Shown piece by piece: positions 49,256 to 58,345 of a stretch of 64,000 nucleotides of DNA; positions within the stretch are counted from its first letter, which is position 1, and each line of letters begins with the position of its first letter. The notes below the pieces were generated by a model that was not told where the DNA came from, searched no databases, and worked only from the letters and a program-made list of their open reading frames with translations. Made by a program: the position numbers and the translations under genes. This stretch comes from Arthrobacter sp. OY3WO11 (GTDB lineage: Bacteria; Actinomycetota; Actinomycetes; Actinomycetales; Micrococcaceae): contig NZ_LWLP01000001.1 of NCBI RefSeq assembly GCF_001641125.1, forward strand, positions 830,147 through 894,146, given 5' to 3'.

Positions 49256-52200
49256 GGATCCTCAGTCCTTTCGGGGTGGAATAGGCGCCGGCCGAGCTCA
49301 GCGCGGCAGCGACGGGGGTGTCCAGGATGCCGTGCCCGTTGACCTTCTCCATGATCAGTTTGTCCACGGCTCCCCGGGTCACCACGCCCACCAGCGCCGC
49401 GCCGGCGGCTGCGAGGACGGCTTCATCGCCGCTGAAGGCCAGCAGTGTCTTGCCGCCCCGTTCCACGTAAAGGACCAGCGCCCCGTCCACCAGCACCACC
49501 AGGGCACCTGCCTTCCGCCCGGGACGGTGCCCCGTGCCGGCGTCGTCCTGGAGGGCCGGCCAGGGGAGGGCCGCTCCGTACGGGTTGGCAGGGTCCGTTG
49601 CCGCCAGCGCGAGGGCAACGGGTTCGGGCCTGGCGAGCTGCGTGTCCTCCGAGTAGGAACGCAGCCGGTCAACAGTAGCCGGGACGGCGAACTGGGCCGC
49701 ACCCAGGTGCTCAATGAAGTAGCCCCGCCGGCAGCGTCCGGCTTCCTCCAGCCTCGCGAGGACCTTGTACATGAGGCCGAATCCGCCCAGGATCTGTTCC
49801 GCCATCACGGACCCCCTGGTGACCACGCCGTAGCGGTCCAGCAGGAGTTCAGCCGTGGCCCGGGCGTGGATGGTGGGGTCCAGTTCCGGCTGCGGCAGGG
49901 CAGACCAGCGGCCGGCGGCCATCGGGGGAGTTGACGCACCCCCGGCCGACGCACCGTACCTGCCGCCTGCCAGGCCCGGCGATCCCATGAGCCCGCTCCC
50001 GTGGGAACGGCCCAGCCTGCTGAGCCGGGGTGCCCTGGCGCGGGGTGCGCGGGCCACCTGCCGGTGCGCGGTGTGGCCACCGGCGATCAGCGCGCGGACC
50101 GGGGCGAACGTGTCCCCGGTGATCCGGCCCGCCCATGCGAGGTCCCAGAGTGCCGTCACCACTTCCTGGTCGCTGAGGACGGCATCCATACCGCCGGCGA
50201 CGTCCGTCAGTTGCCGGAAGAAGTAGCCGCCGCCGTTGTTGCGAAGGTGATCCAGGAGGCGCTGCTGCGCATCCCCTGGTTCGTATTCGATGGCAGGGTT
50301 CAGCGTGAGTTCGGCGGAGTCGGCAAGGTGGAGGCTGATCCAGCCGTCATTTCCCGGCAGGGCTCCGGCGCCGGACCACAGGACCTCCCCGGCGGCCATC
50401 AGTTCATCCAGCATGGCCGGCTGGTAGTTGGAGACCCTGCCCGCAAGGACCAGCGGCTCCCAGGCCGACGCCGGAATGGGCACCCCGGAAAGCTGGTCGA
50501 CTGCGGTGATGATGCCGTCCAGCCCGCGCAGCGACGGCTGGCCACGCCCTCCGCCGGGCGTCCTGACGTGCTGCCAGGCGGGCAGGAAGCGCCCGTAGGC
50601 GGCCGCGTCCACCGGCTCCACTTCCGCGCGGAGGGCTGCCAGCGAACGACGGCGGAGCTTGCGCAGGACCTCGGCGTCGCACCATTCGCTGACCACCGCG
50701 TGCGGGGAAAGGCTGGGCGGGGGTGGTTCACTTGCCCGCTGGCTTTCCTCCGGTTCATTGCCCTCTTCGGCGGCTCCGCTGGTGGTGTCCGGGGCGGTTT
50801 CCGCCGGCCCTGCATGCGGCCGGAACTCGCCCTCCACCACGCGCCCGTCTGCTGCGAGGCGTTTCAGGGCAGTGCTTACCACTGCCACGCCCAGGCCAAG
50901 GCGCGTTGCTGCCTCGGACGCGGTGAAGGGGCCGTGCGTGCGGGCATACCGCGAAACCAGATCGCTGAGGGGATCCGCAACGGGTTCAATGAACGCGAGC
51001 GGGACCCCCATGGGCAGTGGAACGCCAATCGCATCCCGGAGCCGCGCGGCATCCTCAACAGCCGCAAACCGTTCCACCCCGCCTATGTTCACCTTGATGG
51101 CACGGTTGGCGCGCTGCAGGGCCACGAGGTGGGTGGTGGCTTCCGCCGGCTGGGCGTGGCCCGCGTCCACTGTGGTGTGGACGTGCCCGGTGTCGCCGGA
51201 TTCAACGGCGTCCTTGGAGTCAACCAAGTCCCCAGAGGCAACACCGGCGGCCTCGACCGGCTGGACTGCCCCGTCCGGATCGACTGCCGGGGATGGCACT
51301 ACCGCCGCCGGCTGATCGAGCGCGGCGGCTTCCAGCCTGGCGGCCACCTCCTCGGGCGCCAGGGGGCCCAGCAGCCGCAGCAGGTCTGCCACTCCTTCCA
51401 TGCCCCGCACCCGCCGGTCCGGAGCCAGCCGCTGCAGCTCGCGCTCCGTGGCTTCGATGACCTTGGCGTCGAGCAGTTCGCGCAGCTCAACGCGCCCCAG
51501 CAGCTCGTTAAGGAGCGTGGAATCAAGGGCGAGGGCAGCGGCACGGCGCTCTGCGAGCGGGGAGTCGCCCTCGTACAGGAACTGCGCCACGTACCCGAAC
51601 AGGAGGGACTTGGCGAACGGGGACGGCTGGGACGTAGTGGTCTCGACAATCCTCAGTTCGCGCCGCTCCACGGAGGCCGCGATGTCCTTCAATGCCGGGA
51701 GGTCATAGACGTCCTGCAGGCATTCCCGGACGGTTTCAAGCACGATGGGGAAGGTTGGGTACTTCCGGGCCACATCGAGCAGCTGGGCGGACCGCTGCCG
51801 CTGCTGCCACAATGGCTGCCGCTTGCCCGGGGTCTGCCGGGGCAGCAGCAGCGCCCGGGCTGAACACTCCCGGAACCGCGATGCGAAGAGCGCACTGCCG
51901 CCCACCTCGGCAGTGACGATCTGCTCCAGCTCCTCTGGATCGAAGAGGAACAGCTCCGCCCCCGGCGGCTCGTCCTCCATCATGGGCACGCGGAGCACAA
52001 TGCCGTCATCGGCGGCCATCGCCGAGCCATCCAGGCCGTACCTCTGGTGGAGGCGCTGTCCGACGGCAAGTGCCCAGGGAGCGTGCACCGGCATGCCGAA
52101 CGGGCTGTGCAGGATGACGCGCCAGTCGCCCAGTTCATCGTGGAAGCGCTCCACCACCAGCGTGGTGTCACTGGGAACGACCTCGGTGGCCAGCTTCTGC

Positions 52201-54350
52201 TCGGTGAGGTACTGGATCAGGTTGTTCGCGGCGAACTCGTCCAGGCCGCTGGCTTTGCAGCGCTCGGTGGCAGGGCCGGCGTCGGACGCCGAGAGTTCGC
52301 GGACGAACGCGCCCAGGGCACGGCCCAGGTCCACGGGCCGGCCGAGCGAATCGCCCTTCCAGAAAGGCAGCTTGCCTGGCTGGCCAAAGGCGGGCGAGAC
52401 CAGCACGCGGTCATGCGTGATGTCCTCGATCTTCCAGCTGGTGGCGCCGAGCGCAAAGACGTCCCCCACCCGCGACTCGTACACCATCTCCTCATCCAGC
52501 TCGCCTACCCGCCGGCCACCCTTGGCGGCAGGCGCTGGTTTGCCATCCGTGGAAGGGGAGGCCGATCCTTCAACCTCCGTGCCGATGATGTACACGCCGA
52601 AAAGCCCACGGTCGGGGATGGTCCCGCCGGAGGTCACCGCCAGGCGCTGCGCGCCCGGACGGCCCTCGATGGTGCCCGCGTTGCGGTCCCAGATAATCCG
52701 TGGGCGGAGTTCGGCGAATTCGTCGGACGGGTAGCGTCCGGCCAGCAGGTCCAGGGTGGCTTCGAACGCTGAGCGGGGGAGTGACGCGAAGGGCGCCGAG
52801 CGCCGCACGGTGGCAAACCATTCCTCGACGTCGATGCTGCCCAGCGCGGCGGCGGCCACGGTCTGCTGGGCCAGGATGTCCAGCGGGTTGGCCGGGATGC
52901 TGAGGCGCTCGATCTTTCCGCCGAGCATCCGTTCCACCGTGATGGCGGTGTGCACGAGGTCCGCCCGGTGCTTCGGGAAGAGGACGCCCTGGGAGACTTC
53001 CCCCACCTGGTGCCCTGCCCGGCCTACCCGCTGCAGGCCGCTGGCCACGGACGGCGGCGATTCCACCTGTACCACCAGGTCCACGGCGCCCATGTCGATG
53101 CCGAGCTCCAGGGAGGACGTGGCCACCACGCACCGAAGCCGGCCGGACTTCAGGTCGTCCTCGATGAGTGCCCGCTGGTCCTTGGAAACGGAGCCGTGGT
53201 GCGCGCGCGCCAGCACCGGATCTGCCCCGGCAGAACTTCCAGCCTGCGCCATCATGTGCGCCGGCGTGGCGGTGGAGGCGGGAACGCCGGGCGCTGCGGC
53301 TTGCTGGTGAGGGTCATCCCAGCCGCCGCCTGCCGCCACCAGCTGCCGCTCCGCGTAAATCTCGTTGAGCCTGGCGGTCAGCCGTTCGGACAGCCGCCGG
53401 GAGTTGGCGAACACGATGGTGGACTGGTTGGCCAGCACCAGGTCCACGATCTTCTCTTCCACATGCGGCCAGATCGATGCCTGCGGCTGGAGCCCGGAAG
53501 CGGGGCCGGAGTCAAAAGCCCCCGCGGCGCCCTGGAGATCGGACATGTCCTCCACAGGGACGGAGACGGTGAGGTCCCAGTTCTTCTTGGCAGGAGGGGC
53601 AACAATTTCCACCGGCGCTGAACCAGCGAGGAACTGCGCCACGAGCTCCTTGGGTTCCACGGTGGCAGACAGTCCAATGCGCTGGGCCGGTTTGGGCAGC
53701 AGCGCGTCCAGCCGCTCGAGTGAGACTGCCAGATGGGCGCCGCGTTTGGTTCCGGCCACGGCGTGGACCTCATCAATGATGATGGTGTCCACTTCGGTCA
53801 GCGTTTCCCGCGCCTTGGACGTGAGCATCAGGAACAGGGATTCCGGGGTGGTGATGAGGATGTCCGGCGGGTTGCTCAGCAGGGCGCGGCGGTCAGTTGT
53901 CGTGGTGTCCCCCGAGCGAACGCCTACGGTGGTCAGCGGCGCCGGCAGCCCAAGGCGCTTGGCGGTCTGGGTGATGCCGATCAGCGGTGAGCGCAGGTTC
54001 CGTTCCACGTCCACGCCCAGGGCCTTCAGGGGTGAAATGTACAGGACCCGGGTCTTGCGCTTCGGTGCCCGGGAACGCTTGCCCTTCGTCGTGACGGGGC
54101 CGGCAGCGTCCGTGGCCTCCGGTGTTTCCGCGGCGGAGGCAAGCAGCCGGTCCAGCGCCCAGAGGAAGGCAGCGAGGGTTTTTCCGGAGCCGGTTGGCGC
54201 CACCACCAGGGCGTGCGAACCGGAGGAAATGGCACGCCAGGCGCCTTCCTGCGCGGGCGTTGGCTCTGCAAAGGCGCCGAGGAACCAGTCGCGCGTGGGC
54301 CCGCTGAACTGCGCCATGGGCTGAGCCCCGGGGGGCCGTTCCTCGATCAT
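49248..54350 (-). CDS. lhr: Large ATP-dependent helicase Lhr
   Basis: A 1700-residue superfamily 2 helicase of the Lhr family, full actinobacterial size. Walker A is in VAPTGSGKTLAAFLWALDR, motif II is DEVHAVAGTKRGAHL, and motif VI QRVGRAGHQVGEVSQG. After the helicase core (about 900 residues) comes the Lhr-specific winged-helix and beta-barrel part, then a long C-terminal domain with AlkZ-like helix-turn-helix repeats. Lhr with a Nei partner acts on RNA:DNA or damaged DNA. The start is ATG at 54350 (MIEERPPGAQPM) after GGAGG; 54317 (MAQFSGPTRDW) is a realistic alternative. Confidence 0.94.
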   Translation of the reverse strand: MIEERPPGAQPMAQFSGPTRDWFLGAFAEPTPAQEGAWRAISSGSHALVVAPTGSGKTLAAFLWALDRLLASAAETPEATDAAGPVTTKGKRSRAPKRKTRVLYISPLKALGVDVERNLRSPLIGITQTAKRLGLPAPLTTVGVRSGDTTTTDRRALLSNPPDILITTPESLFLMLTSKARETLTEVDTIIIDEVHAVAGTKRGAHLAVSLERLDALLPKPAQRIGLSATVEPKELVAQFLAGSAPVEIVAPPAKKNWDLTVSVPVEDMSDLQGAAGAFDSGPASGLQPQASIWPHVEEKIVDLVLANQSTIVFANSRRLSERLTARLNEIYAERQLVAAGGGWDDPHQQAAAPGVPASTATPAHMMAQAGSSAGADPVLARAHHGSVSKDQRALIEDDLKSGRLRCVVATSSLELGIDMGAVDLVVQVESPPSVASGLQRVGRAGHQVGEVSQGVLFPKHRADLVHTAITVERMLGGKIERLSIPANPLDILAQQTVAAAALGSIDVEEWFATVRRSAPFASLPRSAFEATLDLLAGRYPSDEFAELRPRIIWDRNAGTIEGRPGAQRLAVTSGGTIPDRGLFGVYIIGTEVEGSASPSTDGKPAPAAKGGRRVGELDEEMVYESRVGDVFALGATSWKIEDITHDRVLVSPAFGQPGKLPFWKGDSLGRPVDLGRALGAFVRELSASDAGPATERCKASGLDEFAANNLIQYLTEQKLATEVVPSDTTLVVERFHDELGDWRVILHSPFGMPVHAPWALAVGQRLHQRYGLDGSAMAADDGIVLRVPMMEDEPPGAELFLFDPEELEQIVTAEVGGSALFASRFRECSARALLLPRQTPGKRQPLWQQRQRSAQLLDVARKYPTFPIVLETVRECLQDVYDLPALKDIAASVERRELRIVETTTSQPSPFAKSLLFGYVAQFLYEGDSPLAERRAAALALDSTLLNELLGRVELRELLDAKVIEATERELQRLAPDRRVRGMEGVADLLRLLGPLAPEEVAARLEAAALDQPAAVVPSPAVDPDGAVQPVEAAGVASGDLVDSKDAVESGDTGHVHTTVDAGHAQPAEATTHLVALQRANRAIKVNIGGVERFAAVEDAARLRDAIGVPLPMGVPLAFIEPVADPLSDLVSRYARTHGPFTASEAATRLGLGVAVVSTALKRLAADGRVVEGEFRPHAGPAETAPDTTSGAAEEGNEPEESQRASEPPPPSLSPHAVVSEWCDAEVLRKLRRRSLAALRAEVEPVDAAAYGRFLPAWQHVRTPGGGRGQPSLRGLDGIITAVDQLSGVPIPASAWEPLVLAGRVSNYQPAMLDELMAAGEVLWSGAGALPGNDGWISLHLADSAELTLNPAIEYEPGDAQQRLLDHLRNNGGGYFFRQLTDVAGGMDAVLSDQEVVTALWDLAWAGRITGDTFAPVRALIAGGHTAHRQVARAPRARAPRLSRLGRSHGSGLMGSPGLAGGRYGASAGGASTPPMAAGRWSALPQPELDPTIHARATAELLLDRYGVVTRGSVMAEQILGGFGLMYKVLARLEEAGRCRRGYFIEHLGAAQFAVPATVDRLRSYSEDTQLARPEPVALALAATDPANPYGAALPWPALQDDAGTGHRPGRKAGALVVLVDGALVLYVERGGKTLLAFSGDEAVLAAAGAALVGVVTRGAVDKLIMEKVNGHGILDTPVAAALSSAGAYSTPKGLRIRA

Positions 54351-54402
54351 GCCTCCATCATGCCCCAAGGCACCGACACTGATGCGGGCCCCGTGCCCGG
54401 GC

Positions 54403-55923
54403 TCACGCCTTGCCTGCGGCCGGAAGGTCCTTGGTGGCCGGCCCCTCCAGGAGCTTCCCGTCGCTGCTGAAACGGGAGCCGTGCAGCGGGCAGTCCCACG
54501 TCAGTTCACTGTCATTCCAGTGCAGGATTCCGCCCAGGTGCGTGCAGACGGCGGAGAGCCTGCACGTAGTGCCGTCCACGGTGGAGACGGCCATCGGCTT
54601 GGGTCCTTCGCTGTACACCTTGCCCTCGCCTTCAGCCGGAACGGCAGGGGCGGGCGCAGGCGCCTTCTTGTCCTTCCGCAGGCCTTCTGCGGCCACCTGT
54701 CCCCAGCCGGAAGCAAGCCTGGCTGCCACGCCGGCGTTAAGCGCGACGGCGGAGAGGGCTCCGGAGGGCGAGGTGACCCTGCGGTGGATGGTGTCCGCCC
54801 AAGGCACGTTGCCGCCCAGGATGTCGGCGGAGATGCCGACGGCGGCCGCCACCGCGTTGGTCATGCCCCACTTGCTGTATCCGGTGCCGAAGTGGATGTG
54901 GCCTTTGCCGCGCGAGAACCTGCCAAAGAAGGGCATGAGGTTGGTGGGCATGTAATCCTGCGCGGACCACGTGTGCGTGGCAACGGCGCCGGGGTAGTGC
55001 CGGCCGGCCCAGTCCAGGAGGCTGCCAAGATGGTGTTTCTCGGACCTGGTCCGGCCCACGTGGTGCCCGTGCCCGCCCACCAGGAGCAGGCGGCGGCCGT
55101 CCGTCTCGTAGTCCCTCAGTGAATGGGTGGGCTGCTCTACGGAGAGGTACATGCCCGGGGGAGGAGCCTGGTCCTCCTGCAGCTGCAGTGCTGCCGCGTA
55201 GGAGCGGCTGGGCTCCAGTTTGGCGAAGTACAGCCCACGGTCCAGCACGGGAATGCCGGTGGCGAGCACTACCTCGTTGGCGGTGACGGTGCCGTGGTCG
55301 GTGTGCACCGTGGCGGGCCCGCTGCCGGTGACGTCCTGCAGCCGCACGCCGCCCACCACGGATCCTCCCCTGCTCCGGATATCGGACACCAGCGTCTCCA
55401 GCACCTTTACCGGGTGGATCTGCGCCTGGTTCGCCAGGCGAACGGCGCCGTGGACGGGAAACGGCAGGCCGGCGTCGCGCACGTATTCCATGTCCAGCCC
55501 GGCGGTGGTGCCGGCGCTCACCTCTTCGCGGAGCTTTTCCGTCCCCTGGGCGGAGGCTGCGTAGGTGTAGGCGTCCCTGCGCTGGTACTCCACGCCATGT
55601 TCGTCGAGGTACCGCAGGAGCCAGGCCTGGCCCTCGCGGTTGGCATCCACGTACGCCTGCACCTGCTTCTGTGAATACTGGCGGGCGAGCCGTGAGAGGA
55701 ACGTTCCCTGGAGCAGGGTGACCTTGGCAGTGGTGTTTCCGGTGGTCACGGCGCCCGGGTACCTGGCCTCCAGGACAAGCACGTTCTGCCCGGAGCGCGC
55801 CAGCAACAGGGCCGTCACCAGGCCGGTGAGCCCCGCGCCGGCCACCACGGTGTCGTAGGTGCCTCCCGGCTCGAACGGATCGGAAGTGAATTGATCGCTG
55901 CGGTCCAGCCAAATCGACGTCAT
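54403..55923 (-). CDS. FAD-dependent oxidoreductase with C-terminal Rieske domain
   Basis: A 506-residue two-domain protein. The N-terminal FAD domain has the dinucleotide loop TVVAGAGLTGLVTALLLARSG at about residues 24-44 and a D-amino-acid-oxidase-like core. The C-terminal Rieske [2Fe-2S] site is complete: C-T-H-L-G then CPLHGSRFSSDG. Electrons can thus pass between FAD and the Rieske cluster in one chain; the substrate is unknown. Divergent from the DUF4383 gene, with a perfect 12-base palindrome in the shared gap. Confidence 0.9.
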   Translation of the reverse strand: MTSIWLDRSDQFTSDPFEPGGTYDTVVAGAGLTGLVTALLLARSGQNVLVLEARYPGAVTTGNTTAKVTLLQGTFLSRLARQYSQKQVQAYVDANREGQAWLLRYLDEHGVEYQRRDAYTYAASAQGTEKLREEVSAGTTAGLDMEYVRDAGLPFPVHGAVRLANQAQIHPVKVLETLVSDIRSRGGSVVGGVRLQDVTGSGPATVHTDHGTVTANEVVLATGIPVLDRGLYFAKLEPSRSYAAALQLQEDQAPPPGMYLSVEQPTHSLRDYETDGRRLLLVGGHGHHVGRTRSEKHHLGSLLDWAGRHYPGAVATHTWSAQDYMPTNLMPFFGRFSRGKGHIHFGTGYSKWGMTNAVAAAVGISADILGGNVPWADTIHRRVTSPSGALSAVALNAGVAARLASGWGQVAAEGLRKDKKAPAPAPAVPAEGEGKVYSEGPKPMAVSTVDGTTCRLSAVCTHLGGILHWNDSELTWDCPLHGSRFSSDGKLLEGPATKDLPAAGKA

Positions 55924-56012
55924 GCCTGCTCAGCCTGCCTTTGGTCCAGGCCCTGGTGGGCCAGTTTGTGATGGGTCCGTTATGAACCCCCACCCATAGA
56001 TGCCGTATTTGC

Positions 56013-56024
56013 TAAGTATACTTA
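56013..56024. promoter_or_regulatory. Perfect palindrome TAAGTATACTTA between divergent genes
   Basis: TAAGTATACTTA is a 12-base perfect palindrome, AT-rich in a GC-rich genome, about 82 bases before the DUF4383 ATG at 56106 and 89 bases after the Rieske gene start. It is the only such element in the gap and could be an operator or a promoter for both genes. I have no regulator assignment. Confidence 0.45.
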
Positions 56025-56105
56025 TGATGTCGGGGTTTAAGTCTATGGTCAGGTGGCAGCCCGGCAGCCACGAAGTGGACATAACGACAAATAGCAGGAG
56101 AAGTC

Positions 56106-56579
56106 ATGACAAGCATGAGTTCCGACGGCCGCGCAGTGGGCCGGACCACCATCCAAACAGCAGCCCTTGCAGTGGGAGCTGTCTTCCTTCTTGTGGGCGT
56201 CCTGGGTTTCATCCCCGGCATCACCACCAACTACGAGACCTTGGGCTTCGCCGGGCATGGCTCCGGGGCGCTGCTGCTTGGCGTCTTCCAGGTATCCATC
56301 CTGCACAACATCGTCCACCTGCTGTTCGGCGTGGCCGGTATCGCCATGGCGCGCAGCGCCGCCCAGTCCCGGAACTACCTCATTGGAGGCGGCGCTGTTT
56401 ACCTGGTCCTGTGGATCTATGGCCTGCTGATCGGCAAGGACACCGCGGCAAACTTCGTGCCGGTGAACACGGCGGACGACTGGCTGCACTTCGTCCTGGG
56501 CGTCGCCATGATCGGGCTGGGTGTTGCCCTGTCCCGCGGCACCGCCCGCACCGGCCGGACCACCACGGCCACCAGGTAA
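56106..56579 (+). CDS. DUF4383-domain membrane protein
   Basis: A 157-residue protein with four hydrophobic helices, starting after GCAGGAGAAGTC. It contains LGFIPGITTNYETLGFAGHG, LGVFQVSILHNIVHLLFGVAGI and NTADDWLHFVLGVAMIGLG, the DUF4383 pattern with conserved H-x3-H in the second and fourth helices. Function is unknown. The gene ends in a perfect hairpin followed by a T-poor but pyrimidine-rich sequence. A possible stress-related role in actinobacteria is only my recollection, not shown here. Confidence 0.88.
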   Translation: MTSMSSDGRAVGRTTIQTAALAVGAVFLLVGVLGFIPGITTNYETLGFAGHGSGALLLGVFQVSILHNIVHLLFGVAGIAMARSAAQSRNYLIGGGAVYLVLWIYGLLIGKDTAANFVPVNTADDWLHFVLGVAMIGLGVALSRGTARTGRTTTATR

Positions 56580-56610
56580 CCAAAGTCCCGAACAAGTCCC
56601 ACAAAAGAAA

Positions 56611-56647
56611 CTGCAGGCGGTCCGGCATCTTGCCGGACCGCCTGCAG
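56611..56647. terminator. Bidirectional terminator hairpin between convergent genes
   Basis: CTGCAGGCGGTCCGGCA (56611-56627) and TGCCGGACCGCCTGCAG (56631-56647) form a perfect 17-bp stem with a 3-base loop. On the minus strand the hairpin is followed by TTTCTTTTGTGGG, a good U-tract for the DUF4232 gene. On the plus strand CTTCCTTGTGG follows, which is weaker. It ends both the DUF4383 and DUF4232 genes. Confidence 0.85.
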
Positions 56648-56677
56648 CTTCCTTGTGGAGTCCCGCCGCGGCGGAAA

Positions 56678-57343
56678 TCAGGCAGGCTGGAACGGGCTGA
56701 TGGTCAGGAGCGTGATCGCACCGTTGCTGCAGGCCCTGGTGGGCTGGGGCAGGAACAGGGATTCCGTGTCCTCGGGCGGGTAGATCCGGTAGCCGGCCGC
56801 GTCCACCATGGCGCAGTCGGAATAATTGCCGGCCTGGGTGTAGCGCAGCACCGCAGAACCGGTTTGTCCGGGGGCCAGGAGGACGTCCACCGCCGCCGTG
56901 GACTCGTCGCGGACCGCCGGCGCGCCGATGGGAGCACCGGCAGCAACGGCGGTCAGGGACACCCCGGCATAGCCGCGGAGGACGCACGGGTCGGAGCCGG
57001 TGTTGGTGAGGTTGAGCTTCATGTATACGCTGCCGGCCGCCCCGCCTCCTGACGCGTCGGTGGCCGCCGAGAGCCCTGCCGCCTTGCAAAGTGCGGGGTC
57101 ACCCGGGGCGGGAGCCGCGGGGGACGTGGACGTGCCCGTGGACGACGGCGGCGCAGACGCCGTGGGTGCCGCGGACGACGCATCGGGGCTGGCTGGGCTG
57201 CTGGCCGAGCCGGTGCCTGTACCTGTGCTTGCTGCAGTCGGCTGCGACTGCGGCTGCGCTGGCCCGCAGGCACTGAGCATCAGTGCCGCCGCCGCGGCCG
57301 CCGTGGACATGACCAACCCCTGGAAAATTCGCTGAGACCTCAT
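56678..57343 (-). CDS. DUF4232-domain lipoprotein
   Basis: A 221-residue secreted lipoprotein. The start at 57343 gives MRSQRIFQGLVMSTAAAAAALMLSACG, with a lipobox L-S-A-C. A Ser/Pro/Ala-rich linker of about 60 residues follows, then the DUF4232 domain (TNTGSDPCVLRGYAGVSL). The Cys pair in the domain suggests a disulfide. DUF4232 proteins are extracellular and of unknown role. It is followed by a terminator and preceded by a hairpin at 57402-57438. Confidence 0.88.
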   Translation of the reverse strand: MRSQRIFQGLVMSTAAAAAALMLSACGPAQPQSQPTAASTGTGTGSASSPASPDASSAAPTASAPPSSTGTSTSPAAPAPGDPALCKAAGLSAATDASGGGAAGSVYMKLNLTNTGSDPCVLRGYAGVSLTAVAAGAPIGAPAVRDESTAAVDVLLAPGQTGSAVLRYTQAGNYSDCAMVDAAGYRIYPPEDTESLFLPQPTRACSNGAITLLTISPFQPA

Positions 57344-57401
57344 GGCACCACCTTCGCCGCAGCAGCTGCCCGCGTCAACGGCGCAACGGGCCGCCCCGGC
57401 A

Positions 57402-57438
57402 TTTTGATGCCCGGATCGTGATGATCCGGGCATCAAAA
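57402..57438. terminator. Perfect 16-bp hairpin between ycnI and the DUF4232 gene
   Basis: TTTTGATGCCCGGATC (57402-57417) and GATCCGGGCATCAAAA (57423-57438) pair perfectly with a 5-base loop. It lies between the two minus-strand genes and probably ends the ycnI transcript. The T-run is inside the stem rather than after it, so termination may be Rho-assisted or the stem may be an mRNA 3'-end stabiliser. Confidence 0.6.
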
Positions 57439-57468
57439 GCGGCGGCCCTGCTCAGCGGGGTCTCCTGT

Positions 57469-57507
57469 GGTGCGGCTTTGCGGTGGTGCGGCTTTGCGTT
57501 GGTGCGG
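57469..57507. repeat. 16-base tandem repeat just past the ycnI stop
   Basis: GGTGCGGCTTTGCG begins at 57469 and 57485 and its core GGTGCGG recurs at 57501, a 16-base period over about 2.4 units. It lies immediately beyond the ycnI stop (57510-57512 on the minus strand). Slippage is the likely origin. Confidence 0.7.
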
Positions 57508-57509
57508 CC

Positions 57510-58265
57510 CTACTTCGCCGAGGGTTCCGCCGCGCTGCGCCGGGCCGTGCTGCGGACCAGCGCCGCACCGCCCAGTGCCAGCCCGCCAACGCCCGCTGCC
57601 AGCCCTGCCCAGCTGCGTGCTTCTGCCCCGCGGTCATCTGCCCCGCTGCCGGTGACCGCCGAGGCTTGTTCCGTGGAGTGGGATGCGGCCGGGGCCGCCC
57701 CGTGGCCGTCAGTGCTTGCCGCTTCCGTCACGCTGACCGACGGTGCAGGTGCCTTCAGGGAATGGGGGTCCTGGCCGTCCGCTGGAATTTCGGACCAGTC
57801 GGTCTGGCCTGTTTCGCAGGTCTGCAGCGTGGGGAAGTACAGGGTGGTTCCGGCCGCGTCAGGCAGCTTCGCCGAGAGGACCAGGGTGTCCCGGAGCTGG
57901 TGTTCCAGGGGCGCCTTGGCGGTGTAGACAATCTGGCTGGTCCGCTTGGTGATGGAGGTGCCGTCCGCGAGCTTCTTCGGTTCAGGGAGCTGCTCGGTCA
58001 CCTTCTCCACGGTCCAGTTCGGGTTGACCGTGGGCTGGGCGTCGTTCAGCTCGGAGGGCAGCGTGATGGCCACCTTGGTGGTGCCGGATTCGTCGCAGCC
58101 GTGGGGGACCGCGAACGTGAGCAGTGCATAGGAGTTGGCCGAGGTCTTGTCCGGCGTGACGCCGACGTGGGCGGCGGCACCGCCCGCGGCTGCCAGCAGA
58201 AGCGCCGCGGCGCCTCCGGATGCTGCTGCCGCTGCGAGGGAACGTCGAAGGATGGAGGTATGCAT
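57510..58265 (-). CDS. ycnI: YcnI-family copper-binding membrane protein (DUF1775)
   Basis: A 251-residue secreted protein with a signal peptide (residues 1-33), a DUF1775 domain and a C-terminal membrane anchor (AGLAAGVGGLALGGAALV). Cleavage after AAA would leave an N-terminal His (HVGVTPDKTS), the Cu ligand in Bacillus YcnI, whose site is a mono-histidine brace. The conserved Trp region is TGQTDWSEIPADG. The usual V-P-x-E segment reads FAVPHGCDESGTTKV, and a second Cys follows in LQTCETG, suggesting a disulfide and a changed site. It probably helps copper handling with the adjacent membrane gene. Confidence 0.88.
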   Translation of the reverse strand: MHTSILRRSLAAAAASGGAAALLLAAAGGAAAHVGVTPDKTSANSYALLTFAVPHGCDESGTTKVAITLPSELNDAQPTVNPNWTVEKVTEQLPEPKKLADGTSITKRTSQIVYTAKAPLEHQLRDTLVLSAKLPDAAGTTLYFPTLQTCETGQTDWSEIPADGQDPHSLKAPAPSVSVTEAASTDGHGAAPAASHSTEQASAVTGSGADDRGAEARSWAGLAAGVGGLALGGAALVRSTARRSAAEPSAK

Positions 58266-58345
58266 GGGTTGCCTTTCTGGCGCACGCCCGGAACCGGGGT
58301 GCTAAAAGTTTTTTGTGGGCCCGGCGCCGCAGGACGCGGAGCGGG

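Noticed and set aside
50001..51863. A 620-codon plus-strand frame within lhr.
   Set aside because: Antisense shadow in a highly GC-rich, Ala-rich gene; no domain is recognised.
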